Source: CAYQMF01 sp964418595
Lineage (GTDB): Bacteria > Planctomycetota > UBA1135 > UBA2386
NCBI GenBank assembly: GCA_964418595.1
Contig: CAYQMF010000007.1
Coordinates: forward strand, 36,702-100,701
Direction: 5' to 3'
Length of the DNA: 64,000 bases
Below, piece by piece: positions 34,301-42,357 of this stretch (position 1 is its first letter; each line of letters begins with the position of its first letter). The notes under the pieces are model-generated. The model was given only the letters and a program-made list of their open reading frames with translations. It was not told the origin of the DNA and ran no database searches. Made by a program: the position numbers and the translations under genes.

Positions 34301-34974
34301 GAGCCCTGGAGGCCGATGCGCGCAGTCTGTTGGAGCAGGCGCTCGCCTCCGGCACGGACTTCGAAGCCGCGGCCGGCCGGCTACGCGGGAGCAACCCACC
34401 GGATCCTCGGATACGCCGGTTGGCGTTGGACCTCCTGCAAGCCCGAGCCTTCGAGGAGAGCACGGCGACCTGGGAGTGGGTGCGTCGCCTCTGGACCGAG
34501 GACCTCCTGTCCGAGGAGGAGGTCCTCGCGGCGGTGGAGTCCAATCCCACGTTCACGCCGCGTGCCCGCCGCGAGGCGCGCCGGTTCTCGCAGCTCGCGG
34601 GCGCCTCGCGCGAGGACCTTTGGCGTATCGTCGCCGCGCACGACCGCACGCCCCAGCAGTACGGGCGCGCTCTCGCAATGGTTCGCGAGTGGAAGTACGA
34701 GCCCCGGCTTCTCGGCATGGCCCAGGTGCGCTGCGGCCTGCTGCGCGAGGCCCTGGAGACATTCGCGCAGGCGGGGTCGTCCGAAGCCGAGCATCCCACC
34801 GATCTCGCGTTCCTCGCGATCGCGCAGGCCCGCCTGGGGGACCAGGGTGAATCCAAGGCAACCCTTGCGCGGCTGCGCCGGCTGCTCGAGGACCCGGTGC
34901 GGGCCAGCGACCAGGAGACGCGGGCCTTCCTGCGGGAAGCCGAGGAGGCGGTCGAGGGCAGGGCTGGCCGGTAG
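31351..34974 (+). CDS. C-terminal part of a Ser/Thr protein kinase with a transmembrane helix and WD40 propellers (5' end lost in the gap)
   Basis: The open frame starts at the gap edge and runs 1207 residues. It opens at NVILGDFGEVIVLDWGLAK (activation-loop region), then GTPSYMSPEQ and the kinase C-lobe. A transmembrane helix (GLAAAMLATVAGLVGVSVAL) leads into an array of about 15 WD40-like units, each marked by xxxWD or a variant (LKVWDT, LRIWDL, IRVWDA, TRIWDL), enough for two propellers. The last 180 residues are helical. The N-lobe, including the ATP lysine and HRD motif, is not in this window. Confidence 0.85.
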   Translation, partial: NVILGDFGEVIVLDWGLAKVVGKKDSRDLRIQPAPNDSRSRVRTDRSMDAASDPDSPLMTMDGAVVGTPSYMSPEQAEGRVEELDARTDVFAAGACLYTLLTGWQPYLKPGTRASPYTVLNAVLAGPPKAVHEIDATAPVELVAICERAMARDRSARYESMQGLAEDLRAYLGDRVVKAHRTGAVAELRKWIRRNRGMAAGLAAAMLATVAGLVGVSVALEGEATANRAVRQQAYFANLAAASAAYEQAPTSMRRYLDAAPEELRRWEWRYLDALSDQSTRVVPGGSFTLSKDGSRLVTFSLGREGSARLRDGKTGQEIAVLDQAGRVCAARFSPDGNHILTGQEDGTVVLWESAGGREVRRFRAHAGEIDRVRFSDDGRIFTTTTLHSHELKVWDTDSGAPVATLPHDAQVACECFDPKHPRLFTGARDRTLRIWDLGTGKEVAKRTGEAVAGAIWTRDGAQIITVGRFDIPIVSIWDAGLETRLHCLGIGVSYVRLSADGDRLLTGHKDGAIRIWATADWQELAVLRGHRGAVGMIALRSDGRCAASTAEDKVVRVWDMVTYEQIAVLHGHQHNVHAVAFGADGHEILSGGGDQTVRWWRTPGLSSSAYLPNLQFGCPGPATGFSTDGTRVVTSFGDEKALVWDTEVSRVVGILRGHQSGFASAAFSPDGARIVSCGSWVHDPTIRVWDATTGGEIAVLEGHAIGVDDVDFSPDGGRIVTASKDQTARLWDARSGTTQAVLGGHAAAVIAARFDPSGDRILTCCGDRTEHRSEVERAATREREQREQCQVRVWEGHDGRELFRLVGHTAPITDANFSADGKRILTAARDGTARLWHAETGQELLVLRAPATSWLRAARLHPDGSQVVTTEYRAARVFDTATGSERLVLLGHQGSVLAAAFSPDGHRVVTTSTDQTTRIWDLATGRELASLPTPQLGEGVPYPHVMLRFSPDGSRLTLLANHEIRTWDSVPARVRAREHDQERALEADARSLLEQALASGTDFEAAAGRLRGSNPPDPRIRRLALDLLQARAFEESTATWEWVRRLWTEDLLSEEEVLAAVESNPTFTPRARREARRFSQLAGASREDLWRIVAAHDRTPQQYGRALAMVREWKYEPRLLGMAQVRCGLLREALETFAQAGSSEAEHPTDLAFLAIAQARLGDQGESKATLARLRRLLEDPVRASDQETRAFLREAEEAVEGRAGR

Positions 34975-35221
34975 CGGCCAGCTCAGGATCCGCGCTCGGA
35001 AGATCGCGAAACTGGAGTATGTCATGCGCCGCGCGGCTTGCGCGGGCGATACGGAGAGCCAACGCTTCCTCGTCGAAGCTCGCGCCCTGATCCGTCGCGA
35101 GGACACACAGGGCGGGGCGTTTCGTCCTTGGTCGGTCTGTCGCGCCGGGAATCCGGACAACTCCGGTGACAGAACGCGCCGTGCCGTGCTGAAGGCAGTG
35201 TCCTCTAGCCGGAACCCAACC

Positions 35222-36415
35222 ATGAACACCAACCCGTTGTCCCTCCCGATCCTTTGCACTCTCCTGAGCCTCGGCCATGCCGCCGGCCTCGCGGCCCAAC
35301 AGCGCCCGCACTTTCTCGCGCCCACCCAGATGCCGGCCCCGGTCAACCTGGCAGGATCCAGCAGCTACAGCATGGCGCTCAGCGCCGACGGGCTGCAGGC
35401 GATGGTCGAGACCGACCGGCCGGGCGGTCGCGGCGGCCGCGACCTCATCCTGCTTCGGCGTCTCAATACCCAGTCGAGCTTCACTTCGTACGGGCCCATG
35501 GGGTTCTGCGAGGACCACGACGAGGGCGGCGGCTTCTACGAGTGGGACTGGGACAAGTGCTTCCACAGCAACCGGCCCGGCGGTGCTGGGGGACACGATC
35601 TGTACATCGTCGCTGGCAACCTCGCGCCGCAGCCCATGACCCGGCTCAACAGCGCCTGGGACGACACCCATCCGGCGATCACCGGCGACGGCCTCGAGTT
35701 GTTCTTCACCTCCAACCGCCCAGGCAGTCTCGGTGGCAGGAGCATCTGGCGCTCCGGCCGCGCGTCCATCAACGACGCGTGGGGGTTCCCGGTCTGCCTG
35801 CCTGGCATCGACTCCGCCAACCACGAGCAGTCGCCGAGCCTCTCGGACGACGGACTGTGGCTCTTCTTCGCCAGCGACCGCAGCGGAAACTTCGACATCT
35901 ACGCCGCCGGCCGCAGCAGCCGGCAGTCAGCGTTCGGCGCGCCCGCGCGCGTCCCCGAGCTGTCCGGCCCCAACCACGAAATCGGCTTCGCCGGATGGAA
36001 CCTCGGATCGAGTGGTCAGGATGGCATCGCCCTCATCACCGTGATGATCGACGGCCGGGCGGTGATCCTCTCGGCTATGCGCGACGGCAACGCCCCGATG
36101 CTCTTGGCCTCGAACCGCGTTGCGCCCGGCGAGATCCTGTCCGCGCAGCTCCGCGCGCCGGTCGGCCAGCTCGGCATCGTCCTGCTCGGTGCGCCGATGG
36201 CGCCGGTGAACTTGCCCATCGGCGAACTGCAACTCGACCCCCGGGTCGGCGTGCTGGTGCTCGACGCAGGCATCCAGGCCGACGCGACGCGTCTGGTGCA
36301 GATGCTGTTGCCCGCGGGTGAACACCTGCACGGCCTGCCGATCGCGCTGCAGGCGCTCGTGGGAATCTCCCCGAACCTTCGCCTCAGCAATGCGGTCCGG
36401 CTGGTGGTCGAGTGA
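35222..36415 (+). CDS. Secreted PD40/TolB-like beta-propeller protein with a C-terminal lineage module
   Basis: 397 residues from ATG 35222 with a signal peptide (PILCTLLSLGHAAGLAAQ). The middle contains repeated PD40 units: LSADGLQAMVETDRPGGRGG, ITGDGLELFFTSNRPGSLGG, LSDDGLWLFFASDRSGNFDI, the S-x-D-G...F-x-S-x-R-x-G-x-x-D-I pattern of TolB-type propellers, which bind peptides or proteins. The final 100 residues (LDPRVGVLVLDAG; HLHGLPIALQALVG; LSNAVRLVVE) match, more weakly, the tail shared by the sulfatase and subtilases. The 247 bases upstream hold no gene. No catalytic motif is seen; a binding or structural role is likely. Confidence 0.8.
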   Translation: MNTNPLSLPILCTLLSLGHAAGLAAQQRPHFLAPTQMPAPVNLAGSSSYSMALSADGLQAMVETDRPGGRGGRDLILLRRLNTQSSFTSYGPMGFCEDHDEGGGFYEWDWDKCFHSNRPGGAGGHDLYIVAGNLAPQPMTRLNSAWDDTHPAITGDGLELFFTSNRPGSLGGRSIWRSGRASINDAWGFPVCLPGIDSANHEQSPSLSDDGLWLFFASDRSGNFDIYAAGRSSRQSAFGAPARVPELSGPNHEIGFAGWNLGSSGQDGIALITVMIDGRAVILSAMRDGNAPMLLASNRVAPGEILSAQLRAPVGQLGIVLLGAPMAPVNLPIGELQLDPRVGVLVLDAGIQADATRLVQMLLPAGEHLHGLPIALQALVGISPNLRLSNAVRLVVE

Positions 36416-36553
36416 CGAGCCGCGCACGAGAAACGCACTCGACACCATTCTCATCCGCGCCCCGCATCCCCTCCCCGCGCATCGATCCTGGTCGCTGCGC
36501 GGCACACCTGACCACTCACTGGATCCGCCGCAGGTAGCAAGGCGGAGCGTCAC

Positions 36554-36835
36554 CTACTGGCCCATCGTGAGGCGCACGCCGTTGCTGACCTCGTAGCCAA
36601 GCGGCGAGCGCGTGCCGGCGAAGATCGCCTGCGCGGTCAGCGTCACGCCGCTCAGGGACTGGACGAGGGGGATCGCCAGGCTCTGGCTCCAGGTCGGCAC
36701 CGTGGCCTGGAACGGCCTCAGCGACACAGCGACCGCGAAGTCGACGTAGACCCGGCAACCCGCGCCCAGCGGCAACGGCGACGCCCGCGAACCGCCTACG
36801 AACACAGCACCGAACGCGCCCGGATCGGCGCCGAC
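36554..36835 (-). pseudogene. Orphan C-terminal module: remnant of a secreted protein gene
   Basis: 93 codons open from just after a TGA (36836-36838) to TAG at 36554. The product reads PGAFGAVFVGGSRASPLPLG, then a tail ending TRSPLGYEVSNGVRLTMGQ, which is the same C-terminal pattern as the sulfatase and subtilase tails. There is no start codon, signal or N-terminal domain, so this is the 3' end of a lost gene. The truncation point adjoins the S23-family element on its right. Confidence 0.7.
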
Positions 36836-36838
36836 TCA

Positions 36839-37077
36839 ACCGATTCCTCGCCACATGATCGGCGTCTCGCCTAAACGAGGTGTAGCTGCGGACGAGGTGT
36901 GATGACGGAGAGCGCGGACGCTCGCGAGAGGCTGTTCTTCTTCTTGTCCATCTCCGGTTCTGGGGCAATGCCGTCAAGGTCCCAGGCGTCGCGTGAGGTC
37001 ACGGCAGGAGAGCGCTCAGGAGAATGGGTCTTCCCGCTCCCGCACCCGCTCCCGCTTGCGTGTGGGTACCATCCGGC
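36839..37077. other. Gene-free leader of the four-helix-bundle element
   Basis: Begins where the orphan module stops and ends at the S23-family start codon. It reads open on both strands for short stretches, but no product is recognisable. It contains the left arm of the GGGAGC-type inverted repeat (37033-37055). By eye the sequence is less GC-skewed than its neighbours. Confidence 0.4.
37033..37055. repeat. Left inverted-repeat arm of the four-helix-bundle element
   Basis: CCCGCTCCCGCACCCGCTCC and the next three bases (CGC) form a hexameric pattern that is the reverse complement, apart from one base, of the GGGAGC array at 37434-37460. The two arms enclose the S23-family gene and could pair in RNA as a stem of about 23 bp. 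Confidence 0.7.
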
Positions 37078-37473
37078 ATGCCCTTCGGCCACGAGAAGCT
37101 CGATGTCTACATCCTGGCCCTGGACTTCATCGCACTTGCCAACCAAGTGGTCGAGCAGGTTCCTCGCGGACGCGGTCATCTCGGCGACCAGCTCGAGCGT
37201 GCCTCGACATCGATCGTCCTCAATCTTGCCGAGGGCGCTGGCAAGTTCTCGAAGCCCGACAAGCGGCGCTACTCCATGATCGCTGTAGGCTCGACTACGG
37301 AGAGCGCGGCAATCCTCGATGTATGCCTGCGCTTGAAGCTTGTTCCACCCGAGCTTCACTCCGATGGGAAGGCGATCCTCGAACGCATCGCGGCGATGCT
37401 GGTGAAGCTCGCGAAGGCGCAGGAAGCCGTGACGGGAGCGGGAGCGGGAGCGGGAGCGGGTCCTTCCACCTGA
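37078..37473 (+). CDS. Four-helix-bundle protein of the 23S-rRNA intervening-sequence (S23/IVP) family
   Basis: 131 residues from ATG 37078. The sequence MPFGHEKLDVYILALDF opens helix 1, and DQLERASTSIVLNLAEG followed by KFSKPDKRRYSMIAVGSTTE holds the family's most conserved region, so membership of the S23/IVP (avd-like) family is clear. These small basic proteins are known from intervening sequences inside 23S rRNA genes and from diversity-generating retroelements. Here no rRNA, reverse transcriptase or variable repeat is nearby. The C-terminus reads through the right repeat, giving a Gly-Ala tail (TGAGAGAGAGPST). Inverted repeats flank the gene, and truncated genes lie on both sides, which implies mobility. 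Confidence 0.85.
   Translation: MPFGHEKLDVYILALDFIALANQVVEQVPRGRGHLGDQLERASTSIVLNLAEGAGKFSKPDKRRYSMIAVGSTTESAAILDVCLRLKLVPPELHSDGKAILERIAAMLVKLAKAQEAVTGAGAGAGAGPST
37434..37460. repeat. Right repeat arm: four-and-a-half tandem copies of GGGAGC
   Basis: Tandem GGGAGC hexamers run 27 bases. They are complementary to the left arm at 37033-37055 and encode the Gly-Ala tail of the S23-family protein. IS4 transposase homology begins directly after the array. Confidence 0.8.
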
Positions 37474-37916
37474 CCTCGCTGCGCCGTGCGCACGTCAGTC
37501 GCGCTCCGATCGCTGAGCTCTACCGGTTGCGGTGGCAGATCGAGGCGCTCTTCAAGCTCGAGAAGTCCGCGTACTTCGACCAGCGTCAGTTCCACGCCAA
37601 GTCGGCGCTCGGCGTTCGACAGGAGATCCTCGCCCAAGCCATCCATGTGGCAGTCGCCAGGTTCCTGCTCGCCGCCGCAGCCGAGCACGTCGATGCGCCC
37701 TACCATGCCATCTCCGTCAAGAGCACGGTGCTCGCGCTCGCGGAGTACCTGGCCAGGCTCTGCCGCGACGATCCTCAACGAGCTCTCCACTGTCTGCCTC
37801 GACTCCTCGAACGCATCGCCAGAACTCGCGACGAGCGACGACCGGGACGATCATGCCCACGGCGGTCCTTCAAGCCTGGACCTCGCTGGGGTCCCAAGGG
37901 ACGTCGTGGAGCTTGA
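37461..37916 (+). pseudogene. IS4-family transposase remnant, C-terminal part only
   Basis: The frame from 37461 to 37916 encodes about 150 residues. APIAELYRLRWQIEALFKLEK contains the Y-(2)-R-(3)-E-(6)-K signature of IS4 transposases, including the catalytic Glu; the two catalytic Asp residues and the start are absent. The end (RRSFKPGPRWGPKGRRGA) is basic, typical of these proteins. The left end coincides with the right repeat of the S23-family element, so the 5' half was lost in a rearrangement there. No terminal repeats of the IS were identified. It cannot encode an active enzyme. Confidence 0.85.
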
Positions 37917-37999
37917 CGGCATCTGGTCAAGGCGAGGGGGCCGCCGGCGGCGATGGGTCGCGATGCCGGACCTTCCTTCGTGACGCTGACCCGCCGCCT

Positions 38000-39508
38000 T
38001 CAGCTCGCCAGCAGCCGCCGCGCCTCGTCGACGCCCGGCGCGGCGAAGCCGTGCTGGCTCGCAGCGACGCGCGCCAGGGCGGCGCAGTAGTCGGGCCGGT
38101 GCGCCGGCCGCGCACGCTCGATCTGCTCGACCCCGGTGAGGAAGTACTTCTCGGCGTGCAGGGCGCAATCCTCGGTGACCGCGTACTGCAGCAGCAGATC
38201 GAGCAGGGCACCGGCAGGATGGCCGAGTACGGCGTAGCGGCGCGCCGCGAGCGACGCACCCGGCTGGTCGCCCTCGCGGATGCAGCCGTCGAGCTGCTTC
38301 AGCAGGTCCGCCGCCGCCTCCGCCGTGACCGGCTTGCCGGCGTGGTCATGGCGCTCGGCGACCACCTGACCGGTCTGGCCGGCGGTGTGGAACGCACCGG
38401 CGATCAGGCTGGCGAACGCGTGCGACGCCGGACCGATGCGCGCGATGTGCCGCCACGCGTTGGCCGCGTCGCTGGCGTGGACTCCCACCGAGGCGCCGTG
38501 CACGCTCCCCACGGGCTTGCCGGGCTGCTCCTTGGTGCGACCGGGGTCGTGCAGGAGCAGGCGGTTGGCGGCGAGCGACAACGCCTCGCCGACGTCCTCG
38601 GGATCCCTGCCGTCGGCCAGGGCCTCGGCCACCGCGCGCGCGGCCTCGGCGCGCGGCGCCGCGTACACCTTTTCCGCCAGCGCCGCCAGCTGCGCGTCGT
38701 CGAGACGGCGGTCGCCGCGAATGCGCTCCGCCAGCCCGAGTTCGGCCTCGAGGGCCGCCAGGATCTCGCGCAGCGGCGACGCCGCCTGCCCACGCTGCAC
38801 CCGCCCGCGATCGGCGTCGACGCAGTAGCGCACCGACTGCCGCAGCATCGCCGCGGCGTTCTCCCCGCCCGTGAGGCGGAGCAGGTCGAACGCCCGCCAG
38901 GACAGGACGACGCGGTGCACGTCGGGCTCGTCGCGCACCACGCGCTGCAGATCGACGAATGCCCGCTCCGCCGACTGCTGCGCCAACGCTTCGAGGTCGC
39001 CCTCGGCCACGTCCAGATCGCGCTTGCGGACATCCTCCACCAGCGCCCCCGCTGCGGGCGCCACCGCGGCCAGCGCGTCCCGGGTGGCCCGACCGGCCGC
39101 CTGCACGACGCTCGCGTTGCGGTGAACGACCTTCAGCACGGGCAACGCCGCGAGTTCGCCCGGCATGCGCTGCGCCATGGCGTAGGCCGGCAGCAGCGCC
39201 ATCTGCACGTGGTAGCCGTCGTAGTGGGTGCCGCCCAGCGCACGCGCGTTGGCGAACGCCGTGGCCGCGACGATGTCGGCCAGTGGCGTGCCCGCGCGCA
39301 GCGCCGCCACGAGCTTGCCCAGCAGATCGTCGGCGGGCGTCGCCTGGATCAGGTCGACCAGCGGATCGAGCCGCCCGAAGCGCAGGCGCTCGCCCAACCT
39401 CCGCGCGAGCGGCGAGCCGAGCGTGTCGGCCGCAACGAGTCCGCAGGCGGTTGCGGTGAAGGTGCTGCCGATGCGGAACAGGAACTGACGACGGCTCTGG
39501 ACGACCAT
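38000..39508 (-). CDS. Tat-exported protein of unknown function
   Basis: 502 residues from ATG 39508. The N-terminus MVVQSRRQFLFRIG is a twin-arginine signal (R6, R7) followed by TATACGLVAADTLG. The mature protein is almost entirely helical and Ala-rich, with conserved-looking blocks GGTHYDGYHVQMALLPAYAM, LPVLKVVHRNA and SLIAGAFHTAGQ containing several His residues that could bind a cofactor; Tat export suggests folding or cofactor loading in the cytoplasm. I recognise no named family. It stands between the transposase remnant and a divergent lipoprotein gene 200 bases away. Confidence 0.75.
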   Translation of the reverse strand: MVVQSRRQFLFRIGSTFTATACGLVAADTLGSPLARRLGERLRFGRLDPLVDLIQATPADDLLGKLVAALRAGTPLADIVAATAFANARALGGTHYDGYHVQMALLPAYAMAQRMPGELAALPVLKVVHRNASVVQAAGRATRDALAAVAPAAGALVEDVRKRDLDVAEGDLEALAQQSAERAFVDLQRVVRDEPDVHRVVLSWRAFDLLRLTGGENAAAMLRQSVRYCVDADRGRVQRGQAASPLREILAALEAELGLAERIRGDRRLDDAQLAALAEKVYAAPRAEAARAVAEALADGRDPEDVGEALSLAANRLLLHDPGRTKEQPGKPVGSVHGASVGVHASDAANAWRHIARIGPASHAFASLIAGAFHTAGQTGQVVAERHDHAGKPVTAEAAADLLKQLDGCIREGDQPGASLAARRYAVLGHPAGALLDLLLQYAVTEDCALHAEKYFLTGVEQIERARPAHRPDYCAALARVAASQHGFAAPGVDEARRLLAS

Positions 39509-39709
39509 GGTCTGCCTCCGAGTGTGACGCCTGGCGCGGAACCCGCAGCATAGCGTCGCATCACGGCCGGCGGCCGCGCTGGACCGGCCCGCCGGCGTGG
39601 GTGGACCCGACACAGCCGCCCTCGAAGCCGGACCGTGCCGGCGACGGACCGACCGCCGCCTCGGGCGCGAGCCTTGCGCGCCGACCGCCCTCCCCCACAC
39701 ACTCACCCC

Positions 39710-41446
39710 ATGTCCAGGCGCCGCGTCCTCGTGTTGGTCTTCCTGTGCGGCTGCGCCGCCGGCCCCACCGACGCCCCCGCCCGGCGCGACCTCGCCGTCG
39801 TGCACCGTCTTCCCGCCGGCACGACGTTGCGCCTTCTCCCGGTCGTCGTGCTCGGGGACACACCCCGCCCCGCGACCGTGCTCGACGGGCTGCTCCGCGA
39901 AGCCCTGCGGCAGTCGGTGCGGTTCGACGCCGCCGCATCCATCGAGGACGGGCCGAGTCCCTACGCCATCGGCGTCCACCACGACGTCGCCGGCGCCACG
40001 CTCACCAGCACCCTCCTCGTCGACGGCCAGCCGCCGACGCCGCTCGCCGCCGCGGCGTTCGCACCGGAGCGCCTCGCCGACTCTGCCGATGCTCTCGCCC
40101 TCGCGACCCGCATCGCGCTCGGCGAGGAAGACGCGCGCGCCACGCCGATGGCCCGCACCTACTCGACAGTCCCCGCGTGCGTCGAGCACACCGAGGCCGC
40201 GCTCGCCGCGATCGTCGCCGGCGACGTGAGTACGGCGCGGGCCCGCCTCGGCGACGCGCGCGCAGCCGATGCAGGCTGCACGATCACACTCCTGGCGCTG
40301 GCCGAACTCGATCTCCGCGACGGCGAGTACGCCCGCGCCGAGCGCACCGCGCAGGCTGCCCTGCAGTTGACGAACCGCACCATGGCACCCACGGCGCACC
40401 GTCTCGCGCGCGCGGTCCTGCTCGCCCAGGCCGCCGACGGCGCCGCCGGCAAGGCTCCAGAGGCAGACAAGCTCCTGCTCGCGCTGGGCGAAGCCGAGGC
40501 CCGCGAGCGACCCGCCGATCCCCAGGCACGGTGGACGCGCGCGCAGGCGTTGAATCTGCTCGGACGATTCGAGGAAGCGGAGCCACTCCTCGCTGGCCTG
40601 CGCCAGCGCTGGCCGCACATCGCGCAGGTCGGCTACCACCACGCGCTCGCCTTGCTCGGGATGCGACGCCCAGAGCCTGCACTCGAGGTGCTCGACGCCG
40701 TCGGTCCGCGCCTGCCCCCGCTCCTGCTCGCGATCCCGCGTGCGATCTCCCTGTGGTCGGCGGGCCGCGACGCCGAGCTGACCGCGTACCTCGGCGAACT
40801 GGCGGTCCGTCGCGACGTCCGCGAGAGCGGCGTGCTCCATCACGTGCTCCGCATGCAGGCCTCGCACGCGATCCTCGGCGGGCGCGACCAGGACGCGGTG
40901 CGCTTCCTGCTCACCGATCTCGAATGGCTGCGCCAGCGCACTTCGCGCCTGGAGCAGCACGCCGCACAGATCGCGAGCACCGGCCACGTCCTGGTCCTGC
41001 TCGGCCACGCCGACGACGCCGCGCGCGCCGTCGCGGGTTTCGAGCGCCTGCCCCACATCGACGCCACGGCGCGCAAGGCGGTGACCTTCGTGGCCGGCCT
41101 CGCCGACGTCGCGCGCAACCGCCGGCACGCCGAGACCGCGGAGGCGGCGCTCAGCAAGGAGGGCGAGTCGGCGTGGAGCCACGCGCTGCGCGCGGCCGCC
41201 CACCGCCAGCGGCTCGAACTCGCGGCCGAGACGCGCGAGCTGCTCGAGGCGATCAAGCTCGATCGCAGCGCGTTGCTACGCGCCTCGCTGCTCCGCGTCC
41301 TGCGCGCGGCCGGCGAGGACGCGCAGGCCCGCGCGCGCGGCGCCGCGCTCGGCCGCGAGCTCATCGCGCTCGACCTCCGTCGCCTCGCCGAGCACCCGCT
41401 CCTCGAGCCCGCACACGCGCTGGCGCTGCTGGCAACGCGACAGTAG
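39710..41446 (+). CDS. Lipoprotein with a TPR-like helical repeat domain
   Basis: 578 residues from ATG 39710. The signal MSRRRVLVLVFLCGC ends in a lipobox (FLCGC). An N-terminal alpha/beta region (about 25-150: LPAGTTLRLLPVVVLGDTPR) is followed by helical repeats with TPR-like periodicity (LALAELDLRDGEYARAERTA; LNLLGRFEEAEPLLAGL; LRASLLRVLRAAGEDAQARA). Proteins of this layout often act as scaffolds at the outer membrane. No enzyme motif is seen. It converges on the acetyltransferase gene with 8 bases between stops. Confidence 0.75.
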   Translation: MSRRRVLVLVFLCGCAAGPTDAPARRDLAVVHRLPAGTTLRLLPVVVLGDTPRPATVLDGLLREALRQSVRFDAAASIEDGPSPYAIGVHHDVAGATLTSTLLVDGQPPTPLAAAAFAPERLADSADALALATRIALGEEDARATPMARTYSTVPACVEHTEAALAAIVAGDVSTARARLGDARAADAGCTITLLALAELDLRDGEYARAERTAQAALQLTNRTMAPTAHRLARAVLLAQAADGAAGKAPEADKLLLALGEAEARERPADPQARWTRAQALNLLGRFEEAEPLLAGLRQRWPHIAQVGYHHALALLGMRRPEPALEVLDAVGPRLPPLLLAIPRAISLWSAGRDAELTAYLGELAVRRDVRESGVLHHVLRMQASHAILGGRDQDAVRFLLTDLEWLRQRTSRLEQHAAQIASTGHVLVLLGHADDAARAVAGFERLPHIDATARKAVTFVAGLADVARNRRHAETAEAALSKEGESAWSHALRAAAHRQRLELAAETRELLEAIKLDRSALLRASLLRVLRAAGEDAQARARGAALGRELIALDLRRLAEHPLLEPAHALALLATRQ

Positions 41447-41454
41447 CGGCGGCG

Positions 41455-42315
41455 TCACGCGTCGCGCAGCAGCAGCCCCGACTCGCACACTTCGCGCATG
41501 CCGGCCCGCGCGTAGCACGCCCGCGCGGGTCCGTTGTCCCGGTCGACGTGCAGCACGACCCGCCGCACGCCGGCCCGCAGCTCCTCCGCACACACCGCCG
41601 CGACGAGGCCCGCCGCCAGGCCCTGGCCGCGCGCCCGCGGCGCGGTGAACACGCCCTCGATCACCGCGCCGGCCACGCCCCGGCTGCCGAGGTCGAGCTT
41701 GGCGAGCGGCGCACCGCGCGCCCCCACGACGAAGGTCGCCCCGGCGCGCAGCCGCGCCCGCGCCGCCTCGCGCACCCACCGCTCCGCCACTTCGTCTGGT
41801 GCGAGCCCGAGGTCGGTGCGGTTCAGCTCGATGGCGGCCTCGACCAGCCATGGGAGATCCGCACGCTCCGCCAACCGCATCGTCCGCGCCGCGGCGGTGA
41901 CCTGCGCGGTGCGCTCCGCCGCGCAGAAGATCTGCGTCCGCAAGATGCGGGTCGTTCCCCACGCGCCGCTTGCCAGCCCGGCGAGGAGCGGCAGGGGACC
42001 GAGCGCGATGCGCCACGGGTCGCCCTGCGTCCCCAGCGCCGCCGCCAGCCCGGCCGGCTCGATCGCGCTTCCTGGCCGTTCGATCACCATGAGGTTGGCG
42101 CGCCCGCCGTGCCAGCACATCGCCGCCAGAGTCCCACCCTGGAACACGCCGAGGGCCCGGCGCGCGAGCTGCCGGCAGATGGCCGCGTCGCCGAGGTCGT
42201 TGCCCACGTAGGTCGCCGGGCCCGCCGCATCGCCCAGCAGGTCACGGATCGCCGAAAGATCGGCGAGACCGAGGGGACGAAGGCTGTCGGCCCGGTTCTC
42301 AGGCGGCGCGGTCAC
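41455..42315 (-). CDS. GNAT-family N-acetyltransferase
   Basis: 286 residues from GTG 42315. The C-terminal half is a GNAT fold: VIEGVFTAPRARGQGLAAGL carries the acetyl-CoA pyrophosphate-binding motif A (R-G-Q-G-L), followed by VVLHVDRDNGPARACYARAG, the usual end of the domain. The N-terminal half is a second, degenerate GNAT-like region (YVGNDLGDAAICRQLARRAL). Such enzymes acetylate amines; the substrate cannot be read. It is divergent from a small gene of unknown function. Confidence 0.85.
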   Translation of the reverse strand: MTAPPENRADSLRPLGLADLSAIRDLLGDAAGPATYVGNDLGDAAICRQLARRALGVFQGGTLAAMCWHGGRANLMVIERPGSAIEPAGLAAALGTQGDPWRIALGPLPLLAGLASGAWGTTRILRTQIFCAAERTAQVTAAARTMRLAERADLPWLVEAAIELNRTDLGLAPDEVAERWVREAARARLRAGATFVVGARGAPLAKLDLGSRGVAGAVIEGVFTAPRARGQGLAAGLVAAVCAEELRAGVRRVVLHVDRDNGPARACYARAGMREVCESGLLLRDA

Positions 42316-42357
42316 GGCTCAAGTATGCGATCCGGACGCGCCGATCGGTACGGCTGC

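Noticed and set aside
36871..37359. Minus-strand frame (162 codons) through the S23-family element
   Set aside because: It crosses the S23 gene antisense. Its part left of the gene is open and could be real, but no start, signal or motif supports it, so it is not called.
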